A stretch of 9,536 bases of DNA from an uncultured Methanofollis sp. (GCF_937919355.1 NZ_CALFSA010000186.1:1-9536), one strand, 5' to 3'; counted from the first letter of the stretch, positions 1 to 6,848 are shown. The notes: generated from the letters alone by a model not told the origin. Numbers and translations are program-made.

Positions 1-1825
1 AAGATGCAGGCTGATGGGTGCCGGCAGGAGGCCGCGTGCCCGTCACGTCCTCGCAGGTCTGATACCAGACCTCGGTCACGTTGACCGGTCCTGTCGCCGT
101 GTGGAAACGCATATCCTCCAGGGAATTTGCAAGCAGGTGGCGGGTGTAGAAAGTCCCTGTACCGACATCTCGCGCCGCAATGACGCGGTCGCGAAGGTCG
201 GCCGGAATCTTTCTGGACGCATTAGTATAATGGCCCGATATCGACTCCAGGACCTCGGGGTCCCATGCCCACTCCTCAAGAGTCTGGGAGGGAGTCTCGG
301 CGAAATCGAGCGCCACGTTGAACCCTGACAGGGAGCCATAGGGTGCGGTCGTCAGGAGATGGTGCATCGCATGCCCGGTCTCGTGGAAGAGAGACTCTAT
401 CTCGTACATTGAGAGAAGAGACGGCCTGTCGCCCCCGGGCCTGTTGAAATTCCCTATGATCGCAACGACCGGTTTTGAGTACGTGCCGTCTTTCAGCCTC
501 CCGCCGATCACCGGGGCTGCACAGAAGTGCCCGTACTTCCCCTCACGCGGATAGAGGTCGAGGTACAGGTAACCGATCGTCTCGTTGTCTGCCCGGTCCT
601 TCACCGCATACAGCCTGACGTCCGGAGACCAGACCGGGGCGTCCCCGACCTCGGAGAACTCGATGTCGAAGAGGGTCCCGTAGGTCTCGAAGAGGCCCTG
701 AAGGACGGTGTCGAGAGGGAAATATTCCCTGACTTCCTCCTCGTCATAGGCATACTCCTGCTTCTTCTGTATCTCCTGGAGGTAGGTGACATCCCACGGA
801 TCGACGGCCGTTGCCGCCGGGTCCAGACCCTTCTTCACGGCGAGGAGTTCGGCCATCCCGTCGTCGTACGTCTCCTTCAGGGGCGCCTGCAGGGATGTGA
901 GAAATGTCATCACGTTGCTCGTGTTCCCCGCCATCCTGCCGTCGGTCTGGTAGTCGGCCCATGTGGCGTACCCCAGTTCCCGTGCTATCTTCTGGCGCAG
1001 GACGATCGCCTCTTCGAGCAGGGCGGTGTTCGCCTCCGCCTGCCGGTTGCTGGACGCCTCGTACATCCTCTTGCGTGTGTCGGCATTGTCGGCATAGGTC
1101 ATCACCGCGATATAGTCGGGGTACTTCATGGTGACGATATATGTCCCCTGCGGGGTCTGCGAGAACGCCGCCATCGCCGCCGGCGGTATTCCAACAAGTT
1201 CGTCGGCAGTGCATTCGATCGTGGTGTTGTCGTTGTTCAGGTTGGCAGAGTACCGGGTCTCAAGGCCGCTCAACTCCGTCCTCATCTCCCTGACCTTTGC
1301 AAGGCGGTCTTCCGGGAGATCCAGGCCGTTCTTCTCGAAGTCCCTGATGATCACGTTGTAAAGGCGGGCCTCCTCGGGGGTGTGCGGAGTCTGGTCCCGG
1401 AGAGCGTCGTAGAGGTCGCGCCGGGTGGAGACGGCGGTCACGAAGGCGGCCGCGGACTCCTCGCAGGCCATCCCCTCGGCGGCGATTGCGGCATCAGGAT
1501 ACACATATCCCATCAACGTCAGGGGACCGACCGCATCAGAGTAGTCGGCCATGACCCGGTCGAAGGCGAGGACAGTGTTATCGAAGGTGCGTTTCTCCGG
1601 AGAGATCTCGACGATAGCGTTGAGAGAGGCGTTTGCAGTCTCCTCTGCGGCCGCGCTCAGCCGCGGTATCTCGCCCGGTGCGTAGTGCGTCTGGATGGGA
1701 CTGTCAGGTCCCGGCACGGAGACCGGGCCTTCCTGGTGTGTGTCCTGGAGGCACCCTGCCGTCATGAGGGAGATGGCGATCAGGAGAAGTGCCCCGAAAC
1801 AGATGTGGTGAACGCTGGTATGCAT
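1..1825 (-). CDS. M3-family zinc oligopeptidase, predicted lipoprotein (3' end outside window)
   Basis: The frame is open from the ATG at 1825 to the left edge (608 codons, no stop), so the C-terminus is missing. Residues 1-25 form a lipoprotein signal: a hydrophobic stretch ending in LMTAGC, with C25 as the probable lipidated cysteine. The zinc site is HETGH at residues 481-485 (371-385 on the plus strand), followed 29 residues after the first His by E510 in DFAETPSQTLEEW. This is the HExGH...E arrangement of thimet oligopeptidase/PepF enzymes (family M3), where the spacing is the same. It should cleave short peptides, here outside the membrane, whereas most M3 enzymes are cytosolic. M3 proteins are usually about 600-700 residues, so less than about 100 residues are likely lost. 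No good ribosome site precedes the ATG; a TATA-like box about 39 nt upstream suggests a very short leader. Family assignment is firm; physiological substrate is unknown. Confidence 0.9.
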   Translation of the reverse strand, partial: MHTSVHHICFGALLLIAISLMTAGCLQDTHQEGPVSVPGPDSPIQTHYAPGEIPRLSAAAEETANASLNAIVEISPEKRTFDNTVLAFDRVMADYSDAVGPLTLMGYVYPDAAIAAEGMACEESAAAFVTAVSTRRDLYDALRDQTPHTPEEARLYNVIIRDFEKNGLDLPEDRLAKVREMRTELSGLETRYSANLNNDNTTIECTADELVGIPPAAMAAFSQTPQGTYIVTMKYPDYIAVMTYADNADTRKRMYEASSNRQAEANTALLEEAIVLRQKIARELGYATWADYQTDGRMAGNTSNVMTFLTSLQAPLKETYDDGMAELLAVKKGLDPAATAVDPWDVTYLQEIQKKQEYAYDEEEVREYFPLDTVLQGLFETYGTLFDIEFSEVGDAPVWSPDVRLYAVKDRADNETIGYLYLDLYPREGKYGHFCAAPVIGGRLKDGTYSKPVVAIIGNFNRPGGDRPSLLSMYEIESLFHETGHAMHHLLTTAPYGSLSGFNVALDFAETPSQTLEEWAWDPEVLESISGHYTNASRKIPADLRDRVIAARDVGTGTFYTRHLLANSLEDMRFHTATGPVNVTEVWYQTCEDVTGTRPPAGTHQPAS

Positions 1826-1860
1826 GGGGGATCAGTGATCTTTACGTCTCTCTGATGGGA

Positions 1861-1868
1861 GATAAAGG
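1861..1868 (-). promoter_or_regulatory. Possible TATA box of the M3 peptidase gene
   Basis: On the minus strand this reads CCTTTATC, about 39 nt upstream of the ATG at 1825. With the usual archaeal TATA-to-start distance of about 25 nt, transcription would begin near 1838 and leave a leader of about a dozen bases, which fits the lack of a ribosome site. It is only a weak consensus match. Confidence 0.35.
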
Positions 1869-1894
1869 CGTACGAGATCTTTCCGGTCCAGTCC

Positions 1895-1909
1895 TCTCCT
1901 CAGAGGAGA
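1895..1909. repeat. Small perfect inverted repeat between cupin and peptidase genes
   Basis: TCTCCT-CAG-AGGAGA, 6-bp arms with a 3-bp loop. It lies between the T-tract behind the cupin gene and the probable peptidase TATA box. It could be part of a terminator for the cupin transcript or a protein site; there is no T-run directly after it on the minus strand. Purine/pyrimidine-rich arms of this size can arise by chance. Confidence 0.3.
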
Positions 1910-1932
1910 ACGGAAGAGGGGTTCTGTCCCTC

Positions 1933-1938
1933 AAAAAA
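1933..1938 (-). terminator. T-tract terminator behind the cupin gene
   Basis: On the minus strand a run of six T (CCTCTTTTTTGAG) lies 8 nt past the cupin stop codon. Archaeal RNA polymerase terminates efficiently at oligo-T without a hairpin, so this probably ends, or partly ends, the cupin transcript before the peptidase gene. Confidence 0.45.
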
Positions 1939-1946
1939 GAGGCCTG

Positions 1947-2807
1947 TCACTCCAGCATCTCGGTCTTTTCGAGCGTCCAGGCCGGGTCGACGACGCTCAA
2001 CATCGTGGCGTTCGACGCCGCGACATTCCTGTAGCCCTTCACCTGGTCGGGCGGGACGTACGCCGCACTGCCGGCCGGGACCCGTACCACGCTTCCCTCC
2101 GGCGTGAAGACCTCGACCTCGCCGCTGATGACAAAGATCACCTCTGACGACCCGTTGAGACGGTTGTAGCCGATCGACCCGCCGGGGAGGAGTTCGGCAT
2201 AGGCGACGCTGTAGTCGATGGGGAGGGCCATCTCCGTCATCAGCACCGGGTTTGCCAGGGTGTAGATCATCATGTCAGAGCCCATGTCCCACGCCATCCC
2301 GGCCCCGGGGTCGGGGATGACGACAGGCACGCCGTCGGTCGTCCCTGCAAGGACCGTCAGGTCGTCTCCCAAGACCTCCTTTGCCGCCGCGAAGGGAGGC
2401 TGGATCACGTTGACGTAGCGGAGGTCGGTCTTGCCGACAGAGGCTATCGACTGGAGCACGCCCTCCGGCAGGAGGACGGCCTCGCCTTCGCGGGCGGTCA
2501 CGGTGCGGTTGTCGCACCTGATCTCGGCCTCGCCGCCGATCAGGTAGACGAACTCGGTGCTCCCGATCAGCCTGTGCGGGGGCGTCGCGTTGCCCGGCGG
2601 GATGGTGACAATTCCCATGCTGTAGTTTGCCGGAATATCAGGGGTCTCGTTGCCGATGATCCCGGCATAGGTGCCCTGGCTGTCGAAGAGGGAGAAACCC
2701 GCCGGCGGCGTGATCAGACGGACAGTCTCCCCCTGCTGAGGAGGTGCCGAGAGGCAACCGGCAGAGAGGAGGATGCAGATGAACAGAAGAGAAGCGGTCC
2801 TGTGCAT
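1947..2807 (-). CDS. Two-cupin lipoprotein with degenerate metal sites
   Basis: A 286-residue protein. Residues 1-18 are a lipoprotein signal (LLSAGC, C18 lipidated), so the mature protein is probably tethered to the outer face of the membrane. Two cupin barrels follow, roughly residues 60-135 and 190-275. The first has the recognisable cupin motif PPHRLIGSTEFVYLIGGEAEI (residues 77-96, two gaps in pattern), keeping H78 and E85 but having L80 and Q119 where other metal His usually sit. The second has Y214 and R216 in place of the His pair, keeps E222, and has K257 where the last His is expected. Bicupins include oxalate decarboxylase-like enzymes and sugar-binding or isomerase proteins, but the loss of ligands argues for binding rather than catalysis. 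The gene is divergent from the nitroreductase and upstream of the peptidase on the same strand. The specific role is unknown. Confidence 0.8.
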   Translation of the reverse strand: MHRTASLLFICILLSAGCLSAPPQQGETVRLITPPAGFSLFDSQGTYAGIIGNETPDIPANYSMGIVTIPPGNATPPHRLIGSTEFVYLIGGEAEIRCDNRTVTAREGEAVLLPEGVLQSIASVGKTDLRYVNVIQPPFAAAKEVLGDDLTVLAGTTDGVPVVIPDPGAGMAWDMGSDMMIYTLANPVLMTEMALPIDYSVAYAELLPGGSIGYNRLNGSSEVIFVISGEVEVFTPEGSVVRVPAGSAAYVPPDQVKGYRNVAASNATMLSVVDPAWTLEKTEMLE

Positions 2808-2894
2808 GTTTATAGAATCAACCTGAAAAAATAAATCCGATTCCCCCGGGCACTACCCATAAGTAGCGTGCGGTGGTGGAGGGGAGAGGTGAAG
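2808..2894. promoter_or_regulatory. Divergent promoter region, cupin / nitroreductase
   Basis: The only AT-rich patch is about 2825-2837. On the minus strand it reads GGATTTATTTTTTCAGG, with its centre about 25 nt from the cupin ATG, so the cupin message may start at or next to its start codon (leaderless). On the plus strand AAAAAATAAAT could serve the nitroreductase, giving a leader of roughly 35 nt that carries the GGAGG and GAGGTGA sequences at 2877-2892. One AT patch serving both directions suggests the two genes may be co-controlled. Confidence 0.5.
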
Positions 2895-3593
2895 ATGAAC
2901 ACAGCACTCATCGTACTCCTCGCTGCCATGGCCGTACTGGTCGGCATGGGCGCAGTCTTTCTGGGACAGGAGACGGGCGTAGCCGGGGAGCGTGAGAACG
3001 GGACGGTGAAACTCCCGCAACCGCAGACCGCGGGGGAGATGTCGGTGGAGGAAGCGCTTGCAGGGCGGCGGTCGGTCCGCGACTACGGCGGCACGCCCCT
3101 CACCCTCGCCGAACTCGGGCAACTCCTCTGGGCGGCCCAGGGCGTGACAGACGTCCGCGGCTACAGGACGGCGCCGTCGGCAGGGGCGCTCTACCCGCTG
3201 GAGGTCACGGTCGCGACCGGTAATGTCGCCGACCTCCCGGCAGGGGTCTACCGCTATGTCCCGTCCGGCCACCTCCTCCGCCGCCTCGCCGAGGGTGACG
3301 CACGCCCGGCCCTCGCCCGCGTCGCCCTCAACCAGTCGGCCATCGAGGACGCGGCGGCTGTCATCGTGATCTCGGGGGTGTACGAGCGGACGACAGGAAA
3401 ATACGGGGAGAGGGGCGTCAGGTACGTGTACATGGAGGCCGGCCACGCCTCCCAGAACATCTACCTCCAGGCCGTCCCTCTGGGGATAGGGACGGTCTCG
3501 ATCGGGGCCTTCGACGACGGAGGGGTCAGAAGAGTCATGCAGATAGAGGAGGACGAGCGCCCCCTCTACCTGATGCCTGTCGGGAAGGTGTGA
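2895..3593 (+). CDS. Membrane-anchored nitroreductase, SagB-type
   Basis: A 232-residue protein from the ATG at 2895, which directly follows GAGGTGA; in-frame GTG codons at 2868 and 2889 are possible but less likely starts. Residues 3-23 are strongly hydrophobic, a signal anchor or Sec signal without a lipobox cysteine. The rest is a nitroreductase-fold FMN domain: RRSVRDY (58-64), APSAGALYPLE (93-103), MEAGHASQN (180-188) and a final MPVGKV. RRSxRxY plus APSAGALYP is typical of the SagB-like dehydrogenase branch, which includes the flavin oxidases of azoline peptides but also many stand-alone archaeal proteins. No YcaO or precursor-peptide gene lies nearby, so a peptide-modifying role is not supported. 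It most likely reduces or oxidises a small substrate, possibly outside the cytoplasm, which would be unusual for an FMN protein. It is divergent from the bicupin lipoprotein. Confidence 0.85.
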   Translation: MNTALIVLLAAMAVLVGMGAVFLGQETGVAGERENGTVKLPQPQTAGEMSVEEALAGRRSVRDYGGTPLTLAELGQLLWAAQGVTDVRGYRTAPSAGALYPLEVTVATGNVADLPAGVYRYVPSGHLLRRLAEGDARPALARVALNQSAIEDAAAVIVISGVYERTTGKYGERGVRYVYMEAGHASQNIYLQAVPLGIGTVSIGAFDDGGVRRVMQIEEDERPLYLMPVGKV

Positions 3594-3808
3594 TTCCACC
3601 GGATGAACCTCCGGGAGAGGAGGCATTTCAGCAGGGAGATGAAGGATGCGAAGAGCGCACGCGTCTTTCCCCGGTGTCGGTCTGCAGTGCCGCCAGATAG
3701 GCCTGTGCTCCATACGGGATCAAAGAGTGCGCTCACGCCCCTGCACCCCGAACGGCCCTGCCCTGCAAAGCCGTTCCGTGCAGGGAAACGGATACTGTTG
3801 CTCCAAAG
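3594..3808. other. Intergenic stretch without a convincing gene
   Basis: Between the nitroreductase stop and the operator of the MarR-methyltransferase gene. Two plus-strand frames are open here (one from 3603, one from 3646), but their translations are rich in Arg, Pro and Cys, show no recognisable domain, and run into or overlap the MarR gene. A weak CCTCC...GGAGG hairpin (3608-3623) follows the nitroreductase without a T-run. The main feature is the structured hairpin at 3739-3785, listed separately. Confidence 0.6.
3739..3785 (+). repeat. Two-stage hairpin with an alternative pairing
   Basis: Outer stem CCCTGCAC (3739-3746) pairs with GTGCAGGG (3778-3785), 8 bp. Inner stem GAACGGC (3750-3756) pairs with GCCGTTC (3770-3776), 7 bp. 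A 3/1 internal loop separates them and the apical loop is 13 nt. That loop holds a second copy of CCCTGCA (3761-3767), which could displace the first and pair with the same TGCAGGG, giving an interleaved, pseudoknot-like arrangement. It could be a terminator-like end of the nitroreductase message, a small RNA, or a DNA site. No T-run follows immediately. Confidence 0.5.
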
Positions 3809-3828
3809 TATTACGGATATCCGTAATA
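3809..3828. promoter_or_regulatory. Perfect 20-bp palindromic operator of the MarR-methyltransferase gene
   Basis: TATTACGGATATCCGTAATA is its own reverse complement. It abuts the TATA box just downstream and lies 30 bp before the start codon of a gene encoding a MarR-type winged helix. MarR dimers bind palindromes of about this size and commonly repress their own genes. I infer that the encoded protein binds here and blocks access of TBP/TFB. A related half site, ACGGATA at 3788-3794, lies about 25 bp upstream. Confidence 0.75.
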
Positions 3829-3834
3829 TTTATA
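3826..3834 (+). promoter_or_regulatory. TATA box of the MarR-methyltransferase gene
   Basis: AATATTTATA-like sequence overlapping the last bases of the palindrome. Its centre is about 28 nt before the ATG at 3859, so transcription would begin within a few bases of the start codon. This agrees with the absence of a ribosome site there (CACGGACGGACAGTGTACC before the ATG). Confidence 0.65.
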
Positions 3835-3858
3835 GCCGGCACGGACGGACAGTGTACC

Positions 3859-5094
3859 ATGGGTATGCCCGCAACCGCACGCATCCGCCTCTCGCTGGGA
3901 ATGGTGCAGATCGCCATGAATATGCTCTGGGAAGTCGACCGGGGACGAAAAAGCCCCCTTTCCCCTGCTGCCACGGAGATCCTCTACACCGCCTATTTCT
4001 CTCGTATCTGTATGGGCGATGTTGCCGGCATGCTCGGCGTCTCCCGGAGCACCGCCACCGATCACATCAATCATCTCGAAAAGGAGGGATATGTTCGGAG
4101 GGTCCGGGACCCGGACGACCGGCGGACGTATCGTATCGTCCCCACCAGAAAGGGAGAGGAGTGGATTCTTGCGATCGAAGAACGGCTCTTCGCGTACCTT
4201 GAAGAAGGGATGGCGCGGTTGACGGAAGACGAGCAGCAGAATTTCGCCATGTTGTGCGCGAAATTCACCGGCGTTTATGATGATACGTCGTTCATGAGCG
4301 TGCTTCAGGACCTGAAAAGATCGCGGGACCGCCTGCACGTGTCGATGACGGTCGTGAGAGAGGGGAGACTCCTGAGGCTTGAGGAAGTGGCTGATGCACG
4401 GTATCGTGCGAAGGAAAAAAATCAGGAGAAACTGATGTTTGAGCAGAGAGAACCAGAAACGTGCGACGGCATCCAGGATGAGATGACCGTTGCATTCTAT
4501 GAACAGATGCAGAAGGGGCTGAGGGATGAGGGGCACCTGCCCGTCGAGGATCTTCTTGAATCGGGGATCAGATCGGGTGTGGCCCTTGAGATCGGCCCCG
4601 GACCCGGCTACTTCGGGCTCGAGTGGCTGAAGGCGACCGAAAAGACGCGACTGGTCGGTCTTGAGATCAGCCCGGCGATGATCGCCTCTGCTGAAAAGAA
4701 CACAGCCGTTTATGGCCTTGCCTCCCGGGTCAGGTATCAGGAAGGCAACGCCCTCGCGATGCCGTTTGAAGACGGCGTCTTTGATGCGGTCTTCTCGAAC
4801 GGATCCCTCCACGAATGGGAATCGCCGGGAGTGGTTTTCGACGAGATCGCGCGGGTCCTGAAGACCGGAGGGCGGTTCTGCATCACCGATCTCCGGCGCG
4901 ATTTCTCCCCTGAAATCTACCGGCAGATGTACGAGTCCTGCGAACCCCCGGAGATCAGGCCAGGGTTTGAGACCTCGGTCAGGGCGGCGTATACCCGGGA
5001 GGAGATCATGGACGTGCTCGGGTGTTCGCAGCTTGGAGGCTGGCAGGTGATCGCCCATCCCTACGGGCTGGTGATCTACGGGAAAAAAGAGTGA
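3859..5094 (+). CDS. MarR-type regulator fused to a SAM-dependent methyltransferase
   Basis: A 411-residue protein with two domains. Residues 10-140 are a MarR winged helix-turn-helix: LSPAATEILYTAYF, the recognition helix VSRSTATDHINHLEKEGYVR (61-80), and the wing DPDDRRTYRI (84-93) with the D-x-RR signature. A charged helical linker (about 140-215) leads to a class I methyltransferase: SAM motif I LEIGPGPGYFG (243-253), acidic E269 in GLEIS, GNALAMPFEDGVFDAVFSNG (296-315), and ARVLKTGGRFCITD (331-344), as in UbiE/Methyltransferase_11 proteins. The likely role is a ligand-sensing autorepressor whose own enzyme domain methylates the inducer or a related small molecule; this is inference. The start was chosen because it lies about 28 nt behind a TATA box; an ATG two codons later is an alternative. 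GC content in the MarR and linker part is lower than in neighbouring genes, which hints at transfer or recent acquisition. Confidence 0.85.
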   Translation: MGMPATARIRLSLGMVQIAMNMLWEVDRGRKSPLSPAATEILYTAYFSRICMGDVAGMLGVSRSTATDHINHLEKEGYVRRVRDPDDRRTYRIVPTRKGEEWILAIEERLFAYLEEGMARLTEDEQQNFAMLCAKFTGVYDDTSFMSVLQDLKRSRDRLHVSMTVVREGRLLRLEEVADARYRAKEKNQEKLMFEQREPETCDGIQDEMTVAFYEQMQKGLRDEGHLPVEDLLESGIRSGVALEIGPGPGYFGLEWLKATEKTRLVGLEISPAMIASAEKNTAVYGLASRVRYQEGNALAMPFEDGVFDAVFSNGSLHEWESPGVVFDEIARVLKTGGRFCITDLRRDFSPEIYRQMYESCEPPEIRPGFETSVRAAYTREEIMDVLGCSQLGGWQVIAHPYGLVIYGKKE

Positions 5095-5107
5095 CGAGTG
5101 CTTTCGG

Positions 5108-5124
5108 AAAAAAATTCTTTTTTT
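5108..5124. terminator. A7/T7 tract between converging genes
   Basis: AAAAAAATTCTTTTTTT, starting 13 nt past the methyltransferase stop codon. The T7 run ends the plus-strand message, and the A7 run reads as T7 for the minus-strand sensor gene whose stop is at 5185. It is a plausible two-way archaeal terminator. The rest of the gap to 5184 shows nothing further except a short CCGA...TCGG repeat. Confidence 0.65.
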
Positions 5125-5184
5125 GATCCGCCGGGTGATCCGACGAAAATCGGTCCCTTCATCGCCCCGTCGTCGAATAGCCCC

Positions 5185-6819
5185 TCATGCGTGATCCCCC
5201 TCCAGGGCGCGGGCGAGGCGGGAGCGTTCGAGGGCCATGCCGAGCTGGAGGCCGATGGACGAGATGTTCTCCAGACTCGTCGCCATGTAATGCTTCTCGT
5301 CCCTGCTCCCCATGTTCAGGAGGCCCACGACCTCGTCCCCGATCCTGATGGGCATGATGAGGACCGTCGCCACGCCGCTCGCCTTCACGTCAGGAGGGAG
5401 GCCGGCATAGTCGGGCGTCCCCCGCGTGATATAGACGACCCTCCTCTCCCTGAAGGCCAGGTCGAAGAGGCGGTCGAAGCTGCCGGAGAGGCACATCAGC
5501 CTGAGGCTCTCAGGCATGTTCCTCTGCACCCGCGGGACCATCTCGTCGGCCTCGTCCCTGAGGTACACGCAGCCCATCTCGAAACCGAGGGACTCCATCG
5601 CCGCGTCGATGGACTTCGCCAGCATCGACCCCTCGTCCCGCGTGTCGTTCAGGATGCCGGAGATCCTGTTCATGGCAAGGAAGGTGTTGACATATTCAGA
5701 CCTCTCCCTGTCCAGCCTCTGCATCTTCAGGGCGCTTGCGATCTCGTCGGCGACCATCTCGACGTTCTCGACGTCGGTGGCGGTCGCGGGGGCGTCAAGG
5801 AGGAGGAGGACCGCACCTGTCGCCCTCTCCTCTTCAAGGATGGGGACGGCGACGGCGCTCGCCGCCGACGTGCTCCCCGTGGCGGCGGCGAGGAGGCGGA
5901 CGACCTCCTCGTCCTTCCCCGCGGCGACCGTGCCGAGCGCCGTCATGGCGCGGGCGAGGAAGGGGGCGAGGCCGTCGCGGACGCTCCCGGTGAGCGCGAA
6001 GGTGGCGTACGCCATCCGCATGTCGGCCATGAAGACCGCAGCGTGGAGGTAGGGGAGGAGTTTCTCCCTGATGCCCGTCATCGCCTCGACGAGGAGGCGC
6101 TCCTCGTCGGGTGCGCTCCCCGCCGCCCTGATGATGGAGAGGAGCGCCTCCAGGTGCCGCCGCGTCCTCCGTCTGCTGGAGAGGTCTTCGCCGACGACGG
6201 CCATGCCGCCCGCCGGTTCGCCTGGACGGGGCGGGAAGAGGGTGACCTCGTAGGGCCGGAAGATCCCGGCCTTCTCCATGAGGTCGAGTTCCAGGGAGGC
6301 CGGCGTGCCCGCCCCTGCCCTCGCCATCGCCCCTTCGAGCCTCACGGCCTGCGCCGGGCGCACCACGTCCCTGAGGCTGACGGCGCCGGGGAAGAGGGAG
6401 GCGAAGAGGCGGTTTTTGCCGACGATAGTGAGGTCGTCGGTCACCGTCAGCACGACTGTCTCCGGGTGGTCCAGCGCCTCGACGACCTCGGCCTCCCGCA
6501 ACCTGAGTTTGTGGAGTTCAAAGGCAAGAGAGGCGAGGGATTGGGAGTCGCCGGAGGGGGCCGCGGCGACGGCGGCTTCCCTCCTCTCCTCGACACCTGC
6601 CGCTTCCTTCAGCATCCAGAGTTTGCTCCTGCCGATGAACGTGTAGCCGATAATCCCCCGGGCATGGAGCATCCCCAGGTACTTCAGGACCGTCGCCCTG
6701 CTCTTGCTGATCCCGGTCGAGATCTTGTCGAGCATGCACTCCCGGGGTGTGTGGGACTGGAGGTAGGCGAGGATGAGGTGTTCGGTATCTGAGAGGTCGT
6801 CTGTCTGTGTCATCGGCAT
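5185..6819 (-). CDS. One-component sensor-regulator: winged helix, PAS, two GAF domains
   Basis: A 544-residue soluble protein. Residues 8-72 form a winged helix: LSDTEHLILAYLQSH, the likely recognition helix SKSRATVLKYLGMLHARGII (38-57), and a wing ending GRSKLWMLKE. After an Ala-rich linker and short helix (75-108) comes a PAS-like domain (about 108-212, TVVLTVTDDLTIVGKNRLFASLFPG), a GAF-like domain (about 225-365), and a second, clearer GAF domain (about 380-532, GCVYLRDEADE, IMPIRIGDEVVGLLNMGS). There is no histidine-kinase or receiver domain, so the sensory part probably controls DNA binding directly; this layout is common in Methanomicrobiales. The ligand is not visible from sequence. 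The start may be the ATG at 6819 or the one at 6813. It is divergent from the DUF169 operon, and a half site of that operon's inverted repeat lies at its own promoter. Confidence 0.85.
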   Translation of the reverse strand: MPMTQTDDLSDTEHLILAYLQSHTPRECMLDKISTGISKSRATVLKYLGMLHARGIIGYTFIGRSKLWMLKEAAGVEERREAAVAAAPSGDSQSLASLAFELHKLRLREAEVVEALDHPETVVLTVTDDLTIVGKNRLFASLFPGAVSLRDVVRPAQAVRLEGAMARAGAGTPASLELDLMEKAGIFRPYEVTLFPPRPGEPAGGMAVVGEDLSSRRRTRRHLEALLSIIRAAGSAPDEERLLVEAMTGIREKLLPYLHAAVFMADMRMAYATFALTGSVRDGLAPFLARAMTALGTVAAGKDEEVVRLLAAATGSTSAASAVAVPILEEERATGAVLLLLDAPATATDVENVEMVADEIASALKMQRLDRERSEYVNTFLAMNRISGILNDTRDEGSMLAKSIDAAMESLGFEMGCVYLRDEADEMVPRVQRNMPESLRLMCLSGSFDRLFDLAFRERRVVYITRGTPDYAGLPPDVKASGVATVLIMPIRIGDEVVGLLNMGSRDEKHYMATSLENISSIGLQLGMALERSRLARALEGDHA

Positions 6820-6820
6820 C

Positions 6821-6837
6821 TATACTATATGGTCTAA
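6821..6837. promoter_or_regulatory. Operator half site at the sensor gene's own start
   Basis: TATACTATATGGTCTAA. Read on the minus strand it is TTAGACC followed by ATATAGTATA, immediately before the sensor ATG. It shares TATACTATATG with 6915-6925 and TTAGACC with 6932-6938 at the operon promoter. If transcription starts near 6830, a bound protein here would cover the start site, suggesting autorepression. Confidence 0.5.
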
Positions 6838-6848
6838 TGTTGCCCGCC

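Noticed and set aside
527..1855. Long plus-strand reading frame (442 codons) opposite the M3 peptidase
   Set aside because: The minus strand encodes an M3 peptidase with an intact zinc motif and lipoprotein signal over the same bases. The plus-strand translation shows no domain and is a side effect of high GC content.
2868..3593. Nitroreductase as part of an azoline peptide (SagB-type) biosynthesis cluster
   Set aside because: No YcaO cyclodehydratase, SagC-like protein or precursor-peptide gene is found in the window.
2853..3713. Minus-strand frame of 286 codons opposite the nitroreductase
   Set aside because: The plus strand carries clear nitroreductase motifs; the minus translation is His/Arg/Pro-rich shadow sequence.
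3646..3858. Upstream extension of the MarR-methyltransferase frame
   Set aside because: It would translate through the hairpin, palindrome and TATA box. The added residues are unlike any MarR N-terminus, so the ATG at 3859 is preferred.
3603..4202. Plus-strand frame of 199 codons in the intergenic stretch, overlapping the MarR gene
   Set aside because: It overlaps the MarR domain in another frame, passes through the hairpin and operator, and shows no family pattern.
3811..5058. Minus-strand reading frame (415 codons) opposite the MarR-methyltransferase gene
   Set aside because: No recognisable domain; the plus strand shows complete MarR and SAM motifs.
5098..6792. Long plus-strand reading frame (564 codons) opposite the sensor gene
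   Set aside because: The translation is dominated by Arg, Gly, Asp and His without any motif, whereas the minus strand gives winged-helix, PAS and GAF domains.
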